64,000 nt of DNA from positions 4,464,001-4,528,000 of the forward strand of contig NZ_CP107928.1 in assembly GCF_036030735.1 (NCBI RefSeq), read 5' to 3'. The notes under the pieces were generated by a model. It was not told the origin of the DNA. It searched no databases and saw nothing but the letters and a program-made list of their open reading frames with translations. The DNA comes from Streptomyces sp. NBC_00425 (lineage in GTDB: Bacteria; Actinomycetota; Actinomycetes; Streptomycetales; Streptomycetaceae). Below, one piece after another: positions 1 through 9,224 of the stretch. Position numbers and translations under genes: made by a program. Numbering within the stretch: position 1 is the first letter of the stretch; the number at the start of each line of letters is the position of its first letter.

Positions 1-42
1 GTGGGAGTCATGGCACCAGTCTCCCCTACGTACGCTGGGCCC

Positions 43-555
43 ATGGAGACGGGGAGCCCGGTGAGCCCGGGGGGCGCGGAGACGACGGAGGCCGGACCGG
101 AGTGGACCGGGCTGCCGGCCGCACTGCTGCGGATGCGGCGGCTGCTGCTGGTGGTGTGGCTGGTGCCGGCCGCCGTCGGCACCGGCCTGCTGCTCGGCCT
201 GCTCGTCGGCCCCGCGTGGGCCGCGTTCGCACTGCTGCCGCTGGCCGGCATCGGCTGGGGCTGGGTGCTGCTCGGCCGCAACTGGCGCTCCTGGCGGTAC
301 GCCGAGCGGGCCGACGACCTGCTGATCAGCCGGGGCGTGCTGTGGCACGAGGAGACCGTCGTGCCGTACGGGCGCATGCAGCTCGTCGAGGTCACCTCAG
401 GCCCCGTCGGGCGCCGCTTCGGGCTGGCCGGCGTCCAGCTGCACACCGCGGCCGCCGCGACCGACGCCGCCATCCCGGGTCTCGACCCCGCCGAGGCGGA
501 ACGGCTGCGCGACCGGCTCACCGAACTCGGCGAGGCCCGATCGGCGGGGCTGTGA
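43..555 (+). CDS. PH (bPH2/YdbS-like) domain membrane protein
   Basis: Small membrane protein of about 170 aa. Two hydrophobic helices (about residues 34-55 and 58-78) are followed by a bacterial pleckstrin-homology (bPH2) domain. The segment around GVLWHEETVVPYGRMQLVEV and the following GPVGRRFGLAGVQLHTA is typical of this family. The stop overlaps the GTG start of the next bPH2 gene (GTGA), so the two form a coupled operon, as in Bacillus ydbS-ydbT. In that family the pair is thought to act together at the membrane, but the biochemical role is unknown. The start is uncertain: the frame is open from base 1 (GTG at 1, ATG at 10, ATG at 43). I chose 43, just before recognisable sequence. The gene may begin outside the window. 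Confidence 0.8.
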   Translation: METGSPVSPGGAETTEAGPEWTGLPAALLRMRRLLLVVWLVPAAVGTGLLLGLLVGPAWAAFALLPLAGIGWGWVLLGRNWRSWRYAERADDLLISRGVLWHEETVVPYGRMQLVEVTSGPVGRRFGLAGVQLHTAAAATDAAIPGLDPAEAERLRDRLTELGEARSAGL

Positions 556-1937
556 CGGCACCGGGCGTGGAGGGCGGCGTGGAGGACAACGTGGAGGACG
601 GCGTGCCGCAGGCGCCCGGCGGGTCCGGGGCCCGTCCGGGGGCGCTCGCCGCCGAACGCCGACTGCATCCCGTGACGCCGTTCCGACGGGCCTGGGCGCC
701 CGTCGCCGTCCTCGTCGGCTGGGCGGTGCACGACCCGAACCAGGCGCAGGAGCAGCTCACCCGGCTGACCACGACGACGCTGCTCGTCGCGCTCGCCGTC
801 CTCGTCCCCGCGGCCTCCCTCTACGGTTTTCTGACCTGGTGGTTCACCCACTTCGCGGTGACCGACGGCGAACTGCGCATCCGGACCGGGCTGCTGTTCC
901 GGCGCACCGCGCACATCCGGCTGGAACGCATCCAGGCGATCGACGTCAGTCAGCCGCTGCTGGCCCGGGTCGCGGGCGTGGCGAAACTCCGGCTGGACGT
1001 CGTGGGCGCCGAGAAGAAGGACGAACTCGCCTTCCTGGGCGAGGACGAGGCCCGCGCGCTGCGGGCCGAGCTCCTCGCGCGCGCGGCGGGCTTCGCCCCG
1101 GAGGCGGCGCGCGAGGTGGGGGAAGCACCCGCGCGCGAGGTGCTGCGGGTGCCGGCCCGCGAGCTCGCGATCGCGCTGGCGCTGACGGGCGCCACCTGGG
1201 GCGCGCTGGCCGCCGCGCTCGTCGTGCCGCCCGTGCTGTGGCTGGCCACCCACAGCGTGTGGACGGTCCTGGCGACCGGGGTGCCGTTGCTCGGCGCGGC
1301 CGGTGCGAGCAGCATGGGGCGGTTCGTCGGCGAGTACGACTGGACGGTCGGCGAGTCGCCGGACGGGCTGCGGATCGATCACGGCCTGCTGGACCGCACG
1401 CACGAGACGGTGCCGCCCGGGCGGGTGCAGACCGTGCGCATCGTCCAGCCGCTGCTGTGGCGGCGGCGCCGCTGGGTGCGCGTCGAGCTGGACGTGGCCG
1501 GCTCCGCCAACTCCGTGCTCGTGCCGGTCGCCCCGTACGCGGCCGCGGAGACCGTCGTCGCGCGCGTGCTGCCCGGGGTGGCCGTGCCGGCCGAAGCGTC
1601 GCTGCAGCGCCCGCCGCGCAGGGCCGGGCGCTGCGTCCCGGTGTGGTGGCGGGGCTACGGCGTCACGGTCACGGGCACCGTGTTCGCGGCGCGGCACGGC
1701 CTGCTGCGCCGACGTCTGTCGCTGGTGCCGCACGCCAAGGTCCAGAGCGTTCGGTTGACGCAGGGGCCCTGGCAGCGCCTCTGGGGCCTCGCGGACGTCC
1801 ATGTGGACACGGGGGCCGGCAAAACCGTCACGGCCCGTCTGAGGGACGCTCAGGAGGCCGCGCGACTGCTCCGCAGTCAGGCCGAACGGTCTCGGACCGG
1901 GCGCCGCGACGCTCGGCCCGACCGGTGGATGGCATGA
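552..1937 (+). CDS. Multi-bPH2 domain membrane protein (YdbT-like)
   Basis: About 461 aa, starting at a GTG that overlaps the stop of the upstream bPH2 gene. It has an acidic, low-complexity N-terminus and paired transmembrane helices near residues 50-95 and 200-255. Three bPH2-type repeats lie roughly at residues 95-170, 270-345 and 390-450. Each repeat carries the family pattern of a glycine-rich hairpin followed by a basic (R/K)xQxxxxxQ(P/G) segment, for example HIRLERIQAIDVSQPLL, RVQTVRIVQPLLWRR and KVQSVRLTQGPWQRLWG. The architecture matches YdbT. Because of the coupling it probably forms a complex with the shorter partner. The function is unknown; the family has been linked to membrane stress or bacteriocin resistance in Bacillus. 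Confidence 0.82.
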   Translation: MTAPGVEGGVEDNVEDGVPQAPGGSGARPGALAAERRLHPVTPFRRAWAPVAVLVGWAVHDPNQAQEQLTRLTTTTLLVALAVLVPAASLYGFLTWWFTHFAVTDGELRIRTGLLFRRTAHIRLERIQAIDVSQPLLARVAGVAKLRLDVVGAEKKDELAFLGEDEARALRAELLARAAGFAPEAAREVGEAPAREVLRVPARELAIALALTGATWGALAAALVVPPVLWLATHSVWTVLATGVPLLGAAGASSMGRFVGEYDWTVGESPDGLRIDHGLLDRTHETVPPGRVQTVRIVQPLLWRRRRWVRVELDVAGSANSVLVPVAPYAAAETVVARVLPGVAVPAEASLQRPPRRAGRCVPVWWRGYGVTVTGTVFAARHGLLRRRLSLVPHAKVQSVRLTQGPWQRLWGLADVHVDTGAGKTVTARLRDAQEAARLLRSQAERSRTGRRDARPDRWMA

Positions 1938-2045
1938 CCCGCCCGCCCAGGCCGCGTGCCGCCCCGGCCGCGTGCCGCTCGGGCCCGGGCCCGGGCGCGG
2001 TGCGGCGACAGCGGCATCAGCGGCAGCGGCAGTACGGCAACGGCG

Positions 2046-3575
2046 TCAGGAGACTGCGCTGCGCAGCTGCTGGAGGTCGATCTGTTCCGTCTCGTCGTGG
2101 GCGGTCAGGTCGATCACCTGGCCGACTCCGCGCGACGCCTCGTCGGCCGGCTTGAACTCCGCCTCGGACTCGGCCTTGTGCAGCGCGAGGGCCTCCTGGC
2201 CGACGACGTCCGCCAGGTCCTCGTTCTGGACGGCCTCGAGGGCGTCCGGAGCCGACTCGCTCTTGGTGCCGAAGAAGTCGAACCCGCCTTCGGCCGTCCG
2301 ACGCCGCAAGGGCTGAGCGGCCGGTACGACGGCCACGGCGGTCGGCACGGCGAAGTGACCGGACGGCGCCCGAACGGAAGTGGCTGGGCGCGGAACGAGC
2401 GCGTCGGCCTCACCCGCCGCAGCGGCCTCGACGGCGGCGGGGGCGGTGGGCGCCGGGGCGGCGCCGGGCTCCGGGTCCAGAGGCGGCTCGGGCTGCGACG
2501 CGGTCCGCGCGGCGTCCGACTCCCCACGGGACCTGACCGCTTGGGGTGCGTCGACTGCCGGTGCGTCGGCCAGGGTGCCCGGGCGCGCGGTCTCCAGGGC
2601 GATTCCCGGGGCCGTGTCGTGCGGCGCCCTGTCGCCCTGCGGCGTCTCGGAGTCCTGCGAAGCCTCGGAGTCCTGCGAGGTCTCGGTGTCCTGCGAGGTC
2701 TCGGTGTCGGCTGCCGGGTGGGGGGCGGTCGCGTGCGCGTGCTCGTCGACCGCCTCGGGCTTCCCCTGCGCCTCGTCCTCCTGGGCGGCGTTCGCGTCGT
2801 CGGCGGCACCGTGCTCCGCGGAGGCCGCCCGCGCGGGCTCCTCCCCGGAGGGGTCCGCGGCGAGGTCCCCGGCGAGGTCCTCGTCCTTCCCCGACTCGAC
2901 GACGTCGGTGTCCAGCCGCGCCAGCGCGGCCTGCGCCCGCAGGAACAGCTTCGAACCCTCGGGCGAGAAGACCGTCGAGAACGGCGCCGCGTCCTCGCGG
3001 GGCTCGGCCGGCTCGGCGGCAGCCGTCTCGTCCGCCGCAACCGCGCTGTCCGCCGCAACCGCCCCGTCGACCTCCGCCGACTCGGCGGCCTCGCTCGCGG
3101 GCGCGCCCGGCAGTGCCGGCACCGCCTCTATCTCGAGCAGCCGGCGACCTTCCAGGGCGCTTGCCCGCTCGGTCTCCGCGGTGGCGTAGCGGCGCAGCAG
3201 CGCCGCGTGCTCGTTGCGCAGGCCGGCGAGTTCGGCACGCTTGGCCCGCAGCCGCTGCTCGAGCTTGACCCGCAGCTCACGCGACTCGTCGAGGTCGCTC
3301 TCCAGTTCGGCGACCCGTTCCTCGTAACGCCACTCGTCACTGGCACGCGCGCGCGTGAGGTCGGCGACGTGCTTGCCGGCCTGCATGTCCCAGCGGCGCA
3401 TCACGACCGCGCCGACGATCGCCGTGGCCGCGGCCGCCGCCGCCAGGCCGCGGAGAGTCGTCTGTTGCGTGAACACCCAGGGGCCGAGAGCGCAGACAAG
3501 GGAGACGCCTGCGATCACCGAGGGGGGCAGCAGCCTGTGCAGAGGCGGGGAATGACGGTGACGTCCACGTGGCAT
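2046..3575 (-). CDS. Membrane protein with coiled coil and acidic tail, unknown function
   Basis: About 509 aa from the ATG at 3575 (MPRGRHRHS...). Two short hydrophobic segments lie at about residues 18-55. A charged helical stretch follows (about residues 75-145, rich in E, R and L, with segments such as ERVAELESDLDESRELRVKL) that looks like a coiled coil. The remaining 350 residues are an acidic Ala/Glu/Pro/Ser-rich region of low complexity, including a 6-residue repeat of the type (T/S)E(T/A)SQD. I recognise no catalytic domain. It looks like a small membrane-anchored scaffold peculiar to Streptomyces. An upstream ATG at 3650 is possible, but the extension is not compositionally convincing. 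Confidence 0.7.
   Translation of the reverse strand: MPRGRHRHSPPLHRLLPPSVIAGVSLVCALGPWVFTQQTTLRGLAAAAAATAIVGAVVMRRWDMQAGKHVADLTRARASDEWRYEERVAELESDLDESRELRVKLEQRLRAKRAELAGLRNEHAALLRRYATAETERASALEGRRLLEIEAVPALPGAPASEAAESAEVDGAVAADSAVAADETAAAEPAEPREDAAPFSTVFSPEGSKLFLRAQAALARLDTDVVESGKDEDLAGDLAADPSGEEPARAASAEHGAADDANAAQEDEAQGKPEAVDEHAHATAPHPAADTETSQDTETSQDSEASQDSETPQGDRAPHDTAPGIALETARPGTLADAPAVDAPQAVRSRGESDAARTASQPEPPLDPEPGAAPAPTAPAAVEAAAAGEADALVPRPATSVRAPSGHFAVPTAVAVVPAAQPLRRRTAEGGFDFFGTKSESAPDALEAVQNEDLADVVGQEALALHKAESEAEFKPADEASRGVGQVIDLTAHDETEQIDLQQLRSAVS
2646..2711. repeat. 18-bp tandem repeat inside a coding region
   Basis: About three and a half copies of an 18-bp unit (ctcggagtcctgcgaggt and single-base variants). 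Read on the minus strand they encode the repeated hexapeptide (T/S)E(T/A)SQD of the acidic tail. This is an in-frame coding minisatellite, likely to vary in copy number between strains. Confidence 0.75.
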
Positions 3576-3814
3576 GGCCAGAAACTTACCGCGCGTAGGC
3601 GAATGTTGGCGCCCCGCCCCACAAAAACTCAGCCATACCGAAGCCTTCACACGACATCACGAATCCCGGCTGTCACCGAATTCGACAAACGACAAGATCA
3701 TTTCTGGCCCCCGGATCCCGAATCACCTCACCGGTCTCCCCGGCCCCACGGGGCCCCGGCCCCCGCCGACCGCCCCGTTCACCGCCCCGTTCACCGCCCG
3801 CCTCATCGCCCCGT

Positions 3815-4942
3815 TCACCGCGCGGTGAGCCGCGCGCTGATCCACTCCAGGGTCGGCGGGATCTCCCGGCGCCAGGTGTTGAAGTTGTGCCCGCCGCTTT
3901 CCAGGATGATCGACGAGATCCTGGTCCGGTGGGTGGACTTCGCCAGCTCTATGAACTTCAGCGTGGGCTTGTAGTTCGATTCCCCGGCCTTGCTGCTGGT
4001 GACGAGCAGCGAGGTGGCCGGAGCGGAACGATTCTTCAGAAACCAGTGCAAATCGGCTTCATTGCGGAGCTTCTTGTTCCCGTGGAAGAGATCGCCGGTG
4101 GTCGGGTCGCTCGGCGCCTTGTAGTAGGCCGACAGGCCCGCGCCCGCCCCGTAGACCTCCGGGTGGTGCATCGCCAGCTTCAGGGCGCAGTAGCCGCCCG
4201 TGGAGTCGCCGATGATGCCCCAGCCGCCGGGCTTCTTGTTCACCCGGTAGTGGGCCGTCACAGCCTCCGGCAGGTCCTTGGCGAAGAACGACTCGGTCTG
4301 CGGGCCGTGCGGGATGTCCACGCACTCGGTGTCCCGCGGCGGCGCCACGGTCGGCCGCATCATCACCAGGATCATCGGCTGCATGCGCCCGTTCTTCGCG
4401 AGCGTCCGCGCGGTGCTCGGGTAGTGCAGCTTGTTCACCAGCGCCTCCGCCGTGCCCGGGTAGCCCGTCAGGACGACGGCCGCGGGGAAGGTCCGCGTGC
4501 GGTACTGCGGCTCGAAGTACTCCGGCGGCAAATACACGTACGCGGGCGTGGCGATGTCCGTCGTACGCCCGATGACGGCGATCTTCTGGATCTGCCCGCC
4601 GAAGCGCGGCATCCCGCTGCCGCTGCCGTCCACCCGCCGGGTGTCGACCACCCGCAGCGGACCGGCCGGCGCGCCGCCCTTCGCATGGTCGACGACCACG
4701 CCCTGATCCGTCTCCTGACCGAACAGGTCCGCCCAACTGGCGTAGAAGCCGAACGCCTGGTTGGCGGACAGCCCTATGGACACGAAGAGCGCCAATTGCG
4801 TGGCGAGCAGCAGCCCGATGCGCCCGCCGACGGCCCGCCAGTTGCGCTTGGCCAGCCGCGGCCACAGCCACACCGTTCCGATGAACAGCAATACGGCGAA
4901 CAGCACTGACAGCAGCAGCACTTTGTTGCTCGTGAGACCCAT
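3815..4942 (-). CDS. Membrane-anchored alpha/beta-hydrolase, putative esterase
   Basis: About 375 aa from the ATG at 4942, preceded by GCAGGAAAC as ribosome binding site. Two or three N-terminal hydrophobic helices (about residues 5-75) anchor a PF00756-type esterase domain facing outside. The nucleophile elbow GDSTGG and the late GGHNFNTW histidine are in the order expected for esterase D/mycolyltransferase-like hydrolases. Other family features are YVYLPPEYF, VVLTGYPG and a DIPHGPQTESFF segment. The substrate is not evident from sequence. The gene is divergent from the MprF-like gene at 5153, which also acts at the membrane. Confidence 0.82.
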   Translation of the reverse strand: MGLTSNKVLLLSVLFAVLLFIGTVWLWPRLAKRNWRAVGGRIGLLLATQLALFVSIGLSANQAFGFYASWADLFGQETDQGVVVDHAKGGAPAGPLRVVDTRRVDGSGSGMPRFGGQIQKIAVIGRTTDIATPAYVYLPPEYFEPQYRTRTFPAAVVLTGYPGTAEALVNKLHYPSTARTLAKNGRMQPMILVMMRPTVAPPRDTECVDIPHGPQTESFFAKDLPEAVTAHYRVNKKPGGWGIIGDSTGGYCALKLAMHHPEVYGAGAGLSAYYKAPSDPTTGDLFHGNKKLRNEADLHWFLKNRSAPATSLLVTSSKAGESNYKPTLKFIELAKSTHRTRISSIILESGGHNFNTWRREIPPTLEWISARLTAR

Positions 4943-5152
4943 GCGGTGTTTCCTGCCTGCTCTCCGTCCGGGATCACGCCCGCTCCCCCGACTCCTTCGC
5001 GAGGGCTTGTCCCGAACTTTCCCTGTTCTTTTCAACGGCTTTGGCGAGACGAGTGAACCTCTCTCCCCAAGACACCGTCCTAGAGGGCGCAATGTCGCCG
5101 GATGCCCGAATCGGCACCGGGTCCAAAGTCTCTCGCGGAACTACGGGATGCG

Positions 5153-6988
5153 ATGTCTGTCACCGAAGATGGGGAAATGTCGGGTGGGGTTCCGCCCCGT
5201 AGCAGCCGGGTGCGGCGGATAGTGCGAGGTCCGCGCCCCGAGGCCGTGCCCTCCCTCGTCGCCCGGGCCTGTGCCCTCGTGGGCCTGCTGGACGTCGCCG
5301 GCGGCGTCTTCCCGCGGTTCCGGCACAGCCGTATGCACAGCTTCGCCGAGGTGCTGCCCGGTTCGTTCGGCCCCTTCGCGGCGGCGCTGTCGCTCAGCGC
5401 CGGCGTCCTGTTGCTGCTGCTCGCCCACGGTCTCCGGCGCGGCAAGCGGCGCGCCTGGCGAGCCGCGGTGGTCCTGCTCCCGGCGGGCGCGATCTCGCAG
5501 TTCATGTACCGGCACTCGATCGTGGGCGCGCTCATCTCGGTCGCCCTCCTCGTTCCGCTGCTGGTGCACCGCGACCAGTTCAAGGCGCTGCCCGATCCGC
5601 GCAGCCGCTGGCGTGCACTCGCCAACTTCGTCCTCATGGGCGCCGGTTCCCTGGGTCTGGGCCTGGTCATCGTCAGCGTCCACCCGGGGCGCCTGATCGG
5701 CGACCCGAGCCTGGCCGATCGCATCACGCACGTCCTGTACGGCCTCTTCGGCTTCGAGGGCCCGGTCGACTACCAGGGCAACACCTCCTGGACGGTCGCC
5801 TTCTCCCTCGGCGCCCTCGGCTGGATCACCGCCGTCACCACGATCTACCTCGCCTTCCGCCCCGAGCACCCGGCCGCGCGCCTCACCGAGGAGGACGAGA
5901 GCCGGCTGCGCGCCCTGCTGGACAAGCACGGCCGGCGCGACTCCCTCGGCCACTTCGCGCTGCGCCGCGACAAGGCCGTCGTGTTCTCCCCCAGCGGCAA
6001 GGCCGCCGTCACCTACCGCGTGGTCTCCGGCGTGATGCTCGCCAGCGGCGACCCCATCGGCGACGTCGAGGCCTGGCCCGGCGCCATCGAGCGCTTCATG
6101 GACGAGGCCAAGGCCCACTCCTGGACGCCCGCCGTCATGGGCTGCTCGGAGACCGGCGGCGAGGTGTGGACCCGCGAGACCGGCCTGGACGCCCTGGAGC
6201 TGGGCGACGAGGCGGTGGTGGACGTGGCGGATTTCTCCCTCGCCGGCCGCGCGATGCGCAACGTGCGACAAATGGTCAAGCGCATCGAACGCGCCGGTTA
6301 CGAGACCCGGGTCCGGCGCGTACGTGACCTGGGCGAGGCCGAACTGGAGCGCATCCGGCGGGCCGCGGAGGACTGGCGCGGCACCGACACCGAGCGCGGC
6401 TTCTCCATGGCCCTGGGCCGCGTCGGCGACGCCTCCGACGGGGACTGCCTCATCGCCACCGCCCACAAGGCCGACGAGGTCCCCGGCGAGTACGGCGACC
6501 TGAAGGCGATCCTGCACTTCGTGCCCTGGGGCCCGGACGGCGCCTCCCTCGACCTGATGCGACGCGACCGCTCGGCCGACCCCGGCATGAACGAACTGCT
6601 GATCGTCGCCGCTCTCCAGGCGGCGCCGAAGTTCGGCATCACGCGCGTGTCGCTGAACTTCGCCATGTTCCGCTCCGCCCTGGCCCGCGGCGAGAAGATC
6701 GGCGCCGGTCCCGTGCTGCGCGCCTGGCGCGGGCTGCTGGTCTTCCTCTCACGCTGGTTCCAGATCGAGTCGCTGTACAAGTTCAACGCCAAGTTCCAGC
6801 CTCGCTGGGAACCCCGCTTCGTCGTCTACCGCGCCTCCGCCGACCTGCCCCGCATCGGCTTCGCCGCCATGCAGGCCGAGGGCTTCGTCAGCCTCGCTCT
6901 GCCCCTGCCGCGCTTCCTGCGCCGTCGCTCCGCCGCGGCCCGCGTGTGCGCGCACGCGGTGGCGGAGAGAGACGTGCGGGCGGCGTAG
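5153..6988 (+). CDS. Membrane protein with phosphatidylglycerol lysyltransferase-type (DUF2156) domain
   Basis: About 611 aa. Roughly five to seven hydrophobic helices fill residues 40-245. A soluble C-terminal domain follows that resembles the DUF2156/LPG synthetase C-terminal domain of MprF: DSLGHFALRRDKAVVFSPSGKA, then DPIGD, and near the end LNFAMFRS and YKFNAKFQPRWEPR. Proteins of this type transfer aminoacyl groups from tRNA to phosphatidylglycerol, or are related acyltransferases. Streptomyces relatives are often annotated as lysyltransferases. I chose the ATG at 5153 because of the ACGGGA-like site 8 nt upstream; 5102 and 5177 are alternatives. The exact substrate is inferred from family only. 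Confidence 0.78.
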   Translation: MSVTEDGEMSGGVPPRSSRVRRIVRGPRPEAVPSLVARACALVGLLDVAGGVFPRFRHSRMHSFAEVLPGSFGPFAAALSLSAGVLLLLLAHGLRRGKRRAWRAAVVLLPAGAISQFMYRHSIVGALISVALLVPLLVHRDQFKALPDPRSRWRALANFVLMGAGSLGLGLVIVSVHPGRLIGDPSLADRITHVLYGLFGFEGPVDYQGNTSWTVAFSLGALGWITAVTTIYLAFRPEHPAARLTEEDESRLRALLDKHGRRDSLGHFALRRDKAVVFSPSGKAAVTYRVVSGVMLASGDPIGDVEAWPGAIERFMDEAKAHSWTPAVMGCSETGGEVWTRETGLDALELGDEAVVDVADFSLAGRAMRNVRQMVKRIERAGYETRVRRVRDLGEAELERIRRAAEDWRGTDTERGFSMALGRVGDASDGDCLIATAHKADEVPGEYGDLKAILHFVPWGPDGASLDLMRRDRSADPGMNELLIVAALQAAPKFGITRVSLNFAMFRSALARGEKIGAGPVLRAWRGLLVFLSRWFQIESLYKFNAKFQPRWEPRFVVYRASADLPRIGFAAMQAEGFVSLALPLPRFLRRRSAAARVCAHAVAERDVRAA

Positions 6989-7089
6989 GCCGCATGGGCC
7001 CGCGGAGCCGCTGCCGGTGCGTTCCCTGGCGTGGCCCCGCCAGGGAGCCACGCCGCGGCGCGGCTCCCTCCTGGGCCTACGCTGAACAT

Positions 7090-8076
7090 ATGAGCAAGCA
7101 GAGCGGACGCGGGCGCGTCGTCGGACTTCCGCAATGGGACCGCTGCGCGGTCATGGGAGTCGTCAACGTGACCCCCGACTCCTTCTCCGACGGCGGCCGG
7201 TGGTTCGACACGACGGCCGCCGTCAAGCACGGCCTCCACCTCGTCGCCGAAGGCGCGGACCTGGTCGACGTCGGCGGCGAGTCCACCCGGCCGGGCGCCA
7301 CCCGCGTCGACGAGGCCGAGGAGCTCCGCCGGGTCGTCCCCGTCGTCCGCGGTCTCGCCTCCGAAGGCGTCGTCGTCTCCGTCGACACCATGCGCGCCTC
7401 CGTCGCCGCCAGGGCCCTCGCGGCCGGCGCCGCCCTCGTCAACGACGTCAGCGGCGGCCTCGCCGACCCGGCGATGATTCCCGCGGTGGCGGACGCCGGA
7501 GCCCCCTTCGTGGTCATGCACTGGCGCGGCTTCCTCGAAGGCGGCAACGTCCGCGGCGTCTACGCAGACGTCGTCGCCGAGGTGGTCGACGAGCTCCACG
7601 CGCGCGTGGACGCCGTCCTCGCCGGCGGTGTCTCCCCCGACCGCATCGTCGTCGACCCCGGACTCGGCTTCTCCAAGGAGGCCGACCACGACCTCACCCT
7701 GCTCGCCCACCTGGACCGGCTGCACTCCCTCGGGCACCCGCTGCTCGTCGCGGCCTCCCGCAAGCGGTTCCTCGGCCGCGTCCTGGCCGGACCCGAAGGC
7801 GCCCCGCCCCCCGCGCGCGAGCGGGACGCCGCCACCGCCGCCGTGTCCGCCCTCGCGGCGCAGGCCGGCGCCTGGGCGGTCCGCGTGCACGAGGTCCGCG
7901 CGACGGCCGACGCGGTGCAGGTCGCTCGCGCCGTGGAAGGGGCGCGCGACGAGAGACGCACGCCGGGGGCGGGCGTACCCGACCCGGCACGGCCGGCGGC
8001 GGACGCATCCGGCGCGCACGGCAGACCCGACGCGCCCGCCCCGTCCCACCCGCCCCGCGCAGAAGGAGCCCGGTGA
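7090..8076 (+). CDS. folP: Dihydropteroate synthase
   Basis: About 328 aa. It condenses p-aminobenzoate with 6-hydroxymethyl-dihydropterin pyrophosphate to make dihydropteroate in folate synthesis. All signature segments are present: VMGVVNVTPDSFSDGG (pterin/pyrophosphate loop), DVGGESTRPGA, SVDTMRA, LVNDVSGG, DPGLGFSK and AASRKRFLG. The catalytic core ends near residue 280; the last 45 residues are a Pro/Ala/Arg-rich tail that folP does not usually need. The stop overlaps the start of the next gene (GTGA), beginning a folate operon. The ribosome binding site is weak, so the mRNA may have a very short leader. Confidence 0.95.
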   Translation: MSKQSGRGRVVGLPQWDRCAVMGVVNVTPDSFSDGGRWFDTTAAVKHGLHLVAEGADLVDVGGESTRPGATRVDEAEELRRVVPVVRGLASEGVVVSVDTMRASVAARALAAGAALVNDVSGGLADPAMIPAVADAGAPFVVMHWRGFLEGGNVRGVYADVVAEVVDELHARVDAVLAGGVSPDRIVVDPGLGFSKEADHDLTLLAHLDRLHSLGHPLLVAASRKRFLGRVLAGPEGAPPPARERDAATAAVSALAAQAGAWAVRVHEVRATADAVQVARAVEGARDERRTPGAGVPDPARPAADASGAHGRPDAPAPSHPPRAEGAR

Positions 8077-8585
8077 GCGCCCCCCACACGGACGTCGAGC
8101 AGGTCGAGGCCGCCAACACCGCCTTCTACGAGGCACTGGAGCAAGGTGATTTCGACGGGGTGTCCTCCTTCTGGCTGGCCCCGTCCGATCTGGGCGTGGA
8201 CGAGACCTACCACGATCCGGCGGACGTCGGCGTGGTCTCCTGCGTGCACCCCGGCTGGCCCGTGCTCACCGGACGCGGCGAGGTCCTTCGGTCGTACGCG
8301 CTGATCATGGCGAACACCGACTACATCCAGTTCTTCCTCACCGACGTCCACGTCTCGGTCACCGGCGACACCGCCCTGGTGAACTGCACCGAGAACATCC
8401 TCAGCGGCGGTCCGGCACCGGAGGCCGGCGAGGAGCTCGGGCCGCTCGTCGGCCAGCTCGTGGTCGCCACCAACGTGTTCCGCCGGACGCCGGACGGCTG
8501 GAAGCTCTGGTCGCACCACGCCTCGCCGGTTCTGACCGAGAACGACGAGAACGAGGACGACGACGAGGACGACACCCCGTCCTGA
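8073..8585 (+). CDS. NTF2-like (SnoaL/DUF4440-type) protein of the fol operon
   Basis: 170 aa, GTG start overlapping the folP stop, with a strong AGAAGGAG site. The cone-shaped NTF2 fold is suggested by an N-terminal helix (VEQVEAANTAFYEALEQGDFDGVSSFW), then VHPGWPVLTGRGEVLRSY, and late strands ending in WKLWSHHASPV. It ends in a run of Asp/Glu (about residues 155-167). The conserved position between folP and folB in Streptomyces suggests a link to folate metabolism. I see no defined catalytic residues, and the function is unknown. Confidence 0.85.
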   Translation: MSAPHTDVEQVEAANTAFYEALEQGDFDGVSSFWLAPSDLGVDETYHDPADVGVVSCVHPGWPVLTGRGEVLRSYALIMANTDYIQFFLTDVHVSVTGDTALVNCTENILSGGPAPEAGEELGPLVGQLVVATNVFRRTPDGWKLWSHHASPVLTENDENEDDDEDDTPS

Positions 8586-8864
8586 GCGGTCGGGAGGGCC
8601 ACCGGAAGGCGGGCGACGAGGCCCGGACGGCCCGCCCGGGCGAAGAAGTGGTTGGAATCACGAACCGTGGGTAGGGGCGGCTACCGACCCGTGAGCCACG
8701 GGGTTCCCCGAGGGGAACGGCCGGTGGGATTCCGGGCTCCCGCCCGGGTCACCGCGGCCGGAGACCGGGTCTGTCGGTGCTCGCGGGTAGATTCGAGCGA
8801 GGCCGGGGTGCCGCCCGCACACGGCACGCACCGGCCGGAACCGACGACTGCAGGAGTGATTCGC

Positions 8865-9224
8865 GTGGATCGTGTCGCGCTGCGCGGCCTCAAGGCTCGC
8901 GGGTACCACGGCGTGTTCCCCAGGGAACGCGAGGAGGGCCAGACCTTCATCGTGGACCTCGTCCTGGGCCTGGACACCCGGCCGGCCGCGGCCGACGACG
9001 ACCTGGCGAAGACCGTGCACTACGGCATCGTGGCGGAGGAGGTCGTGGCCGTCGTCGAGGGCGAGCCCGTCGACCTCGTCGAGACGCTCGCCGCACGCAT
9101 CGCCCAGGTCTGTCTGAAGCACGAGGTGGTCCAGGAGGTCGAGGTCTGCGTCCACAAACCGGACGCCCCGATCACCGTCCCCTTCGACGACGTGACCGTC
9201 ACCATCACCCGGAGCCGAGTATGA
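8865..9224 (+). CDS. folB: Dihydroneopterin aldolase
   Basis: 119 aa from the GTG at 8865, with GGAG eight bases upstream. It converts 7,8-dihydroneopterin to 6-hydroxymethyl-dihydropterin and glycolaldehyde. Characteristic segments are LRGLKARGYHGVFPRE near the start, HYGIVAEEV in the middle and VCVHKPDAPI with the conserved lysine near the end. The length is normal. It overlaps folK by four bases (ATGA). About 280 bases separate it from the upstream NTF2 gene, so an internal promoter is possible; TAGATT at 8788 could be a -10 box, but no good -35 is visible. Confidence 0.94.
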   Translation: MDRVALRGLKARGYHGVFPREREEGQTFIVDLVLGLDTRPAAADDDLAKTVHYGIVAEEVVAVVEGEPVDLVETLAARIAQVCLKHEVVQEVEVCVHKPDAPITVPFDDVTVTITRSRV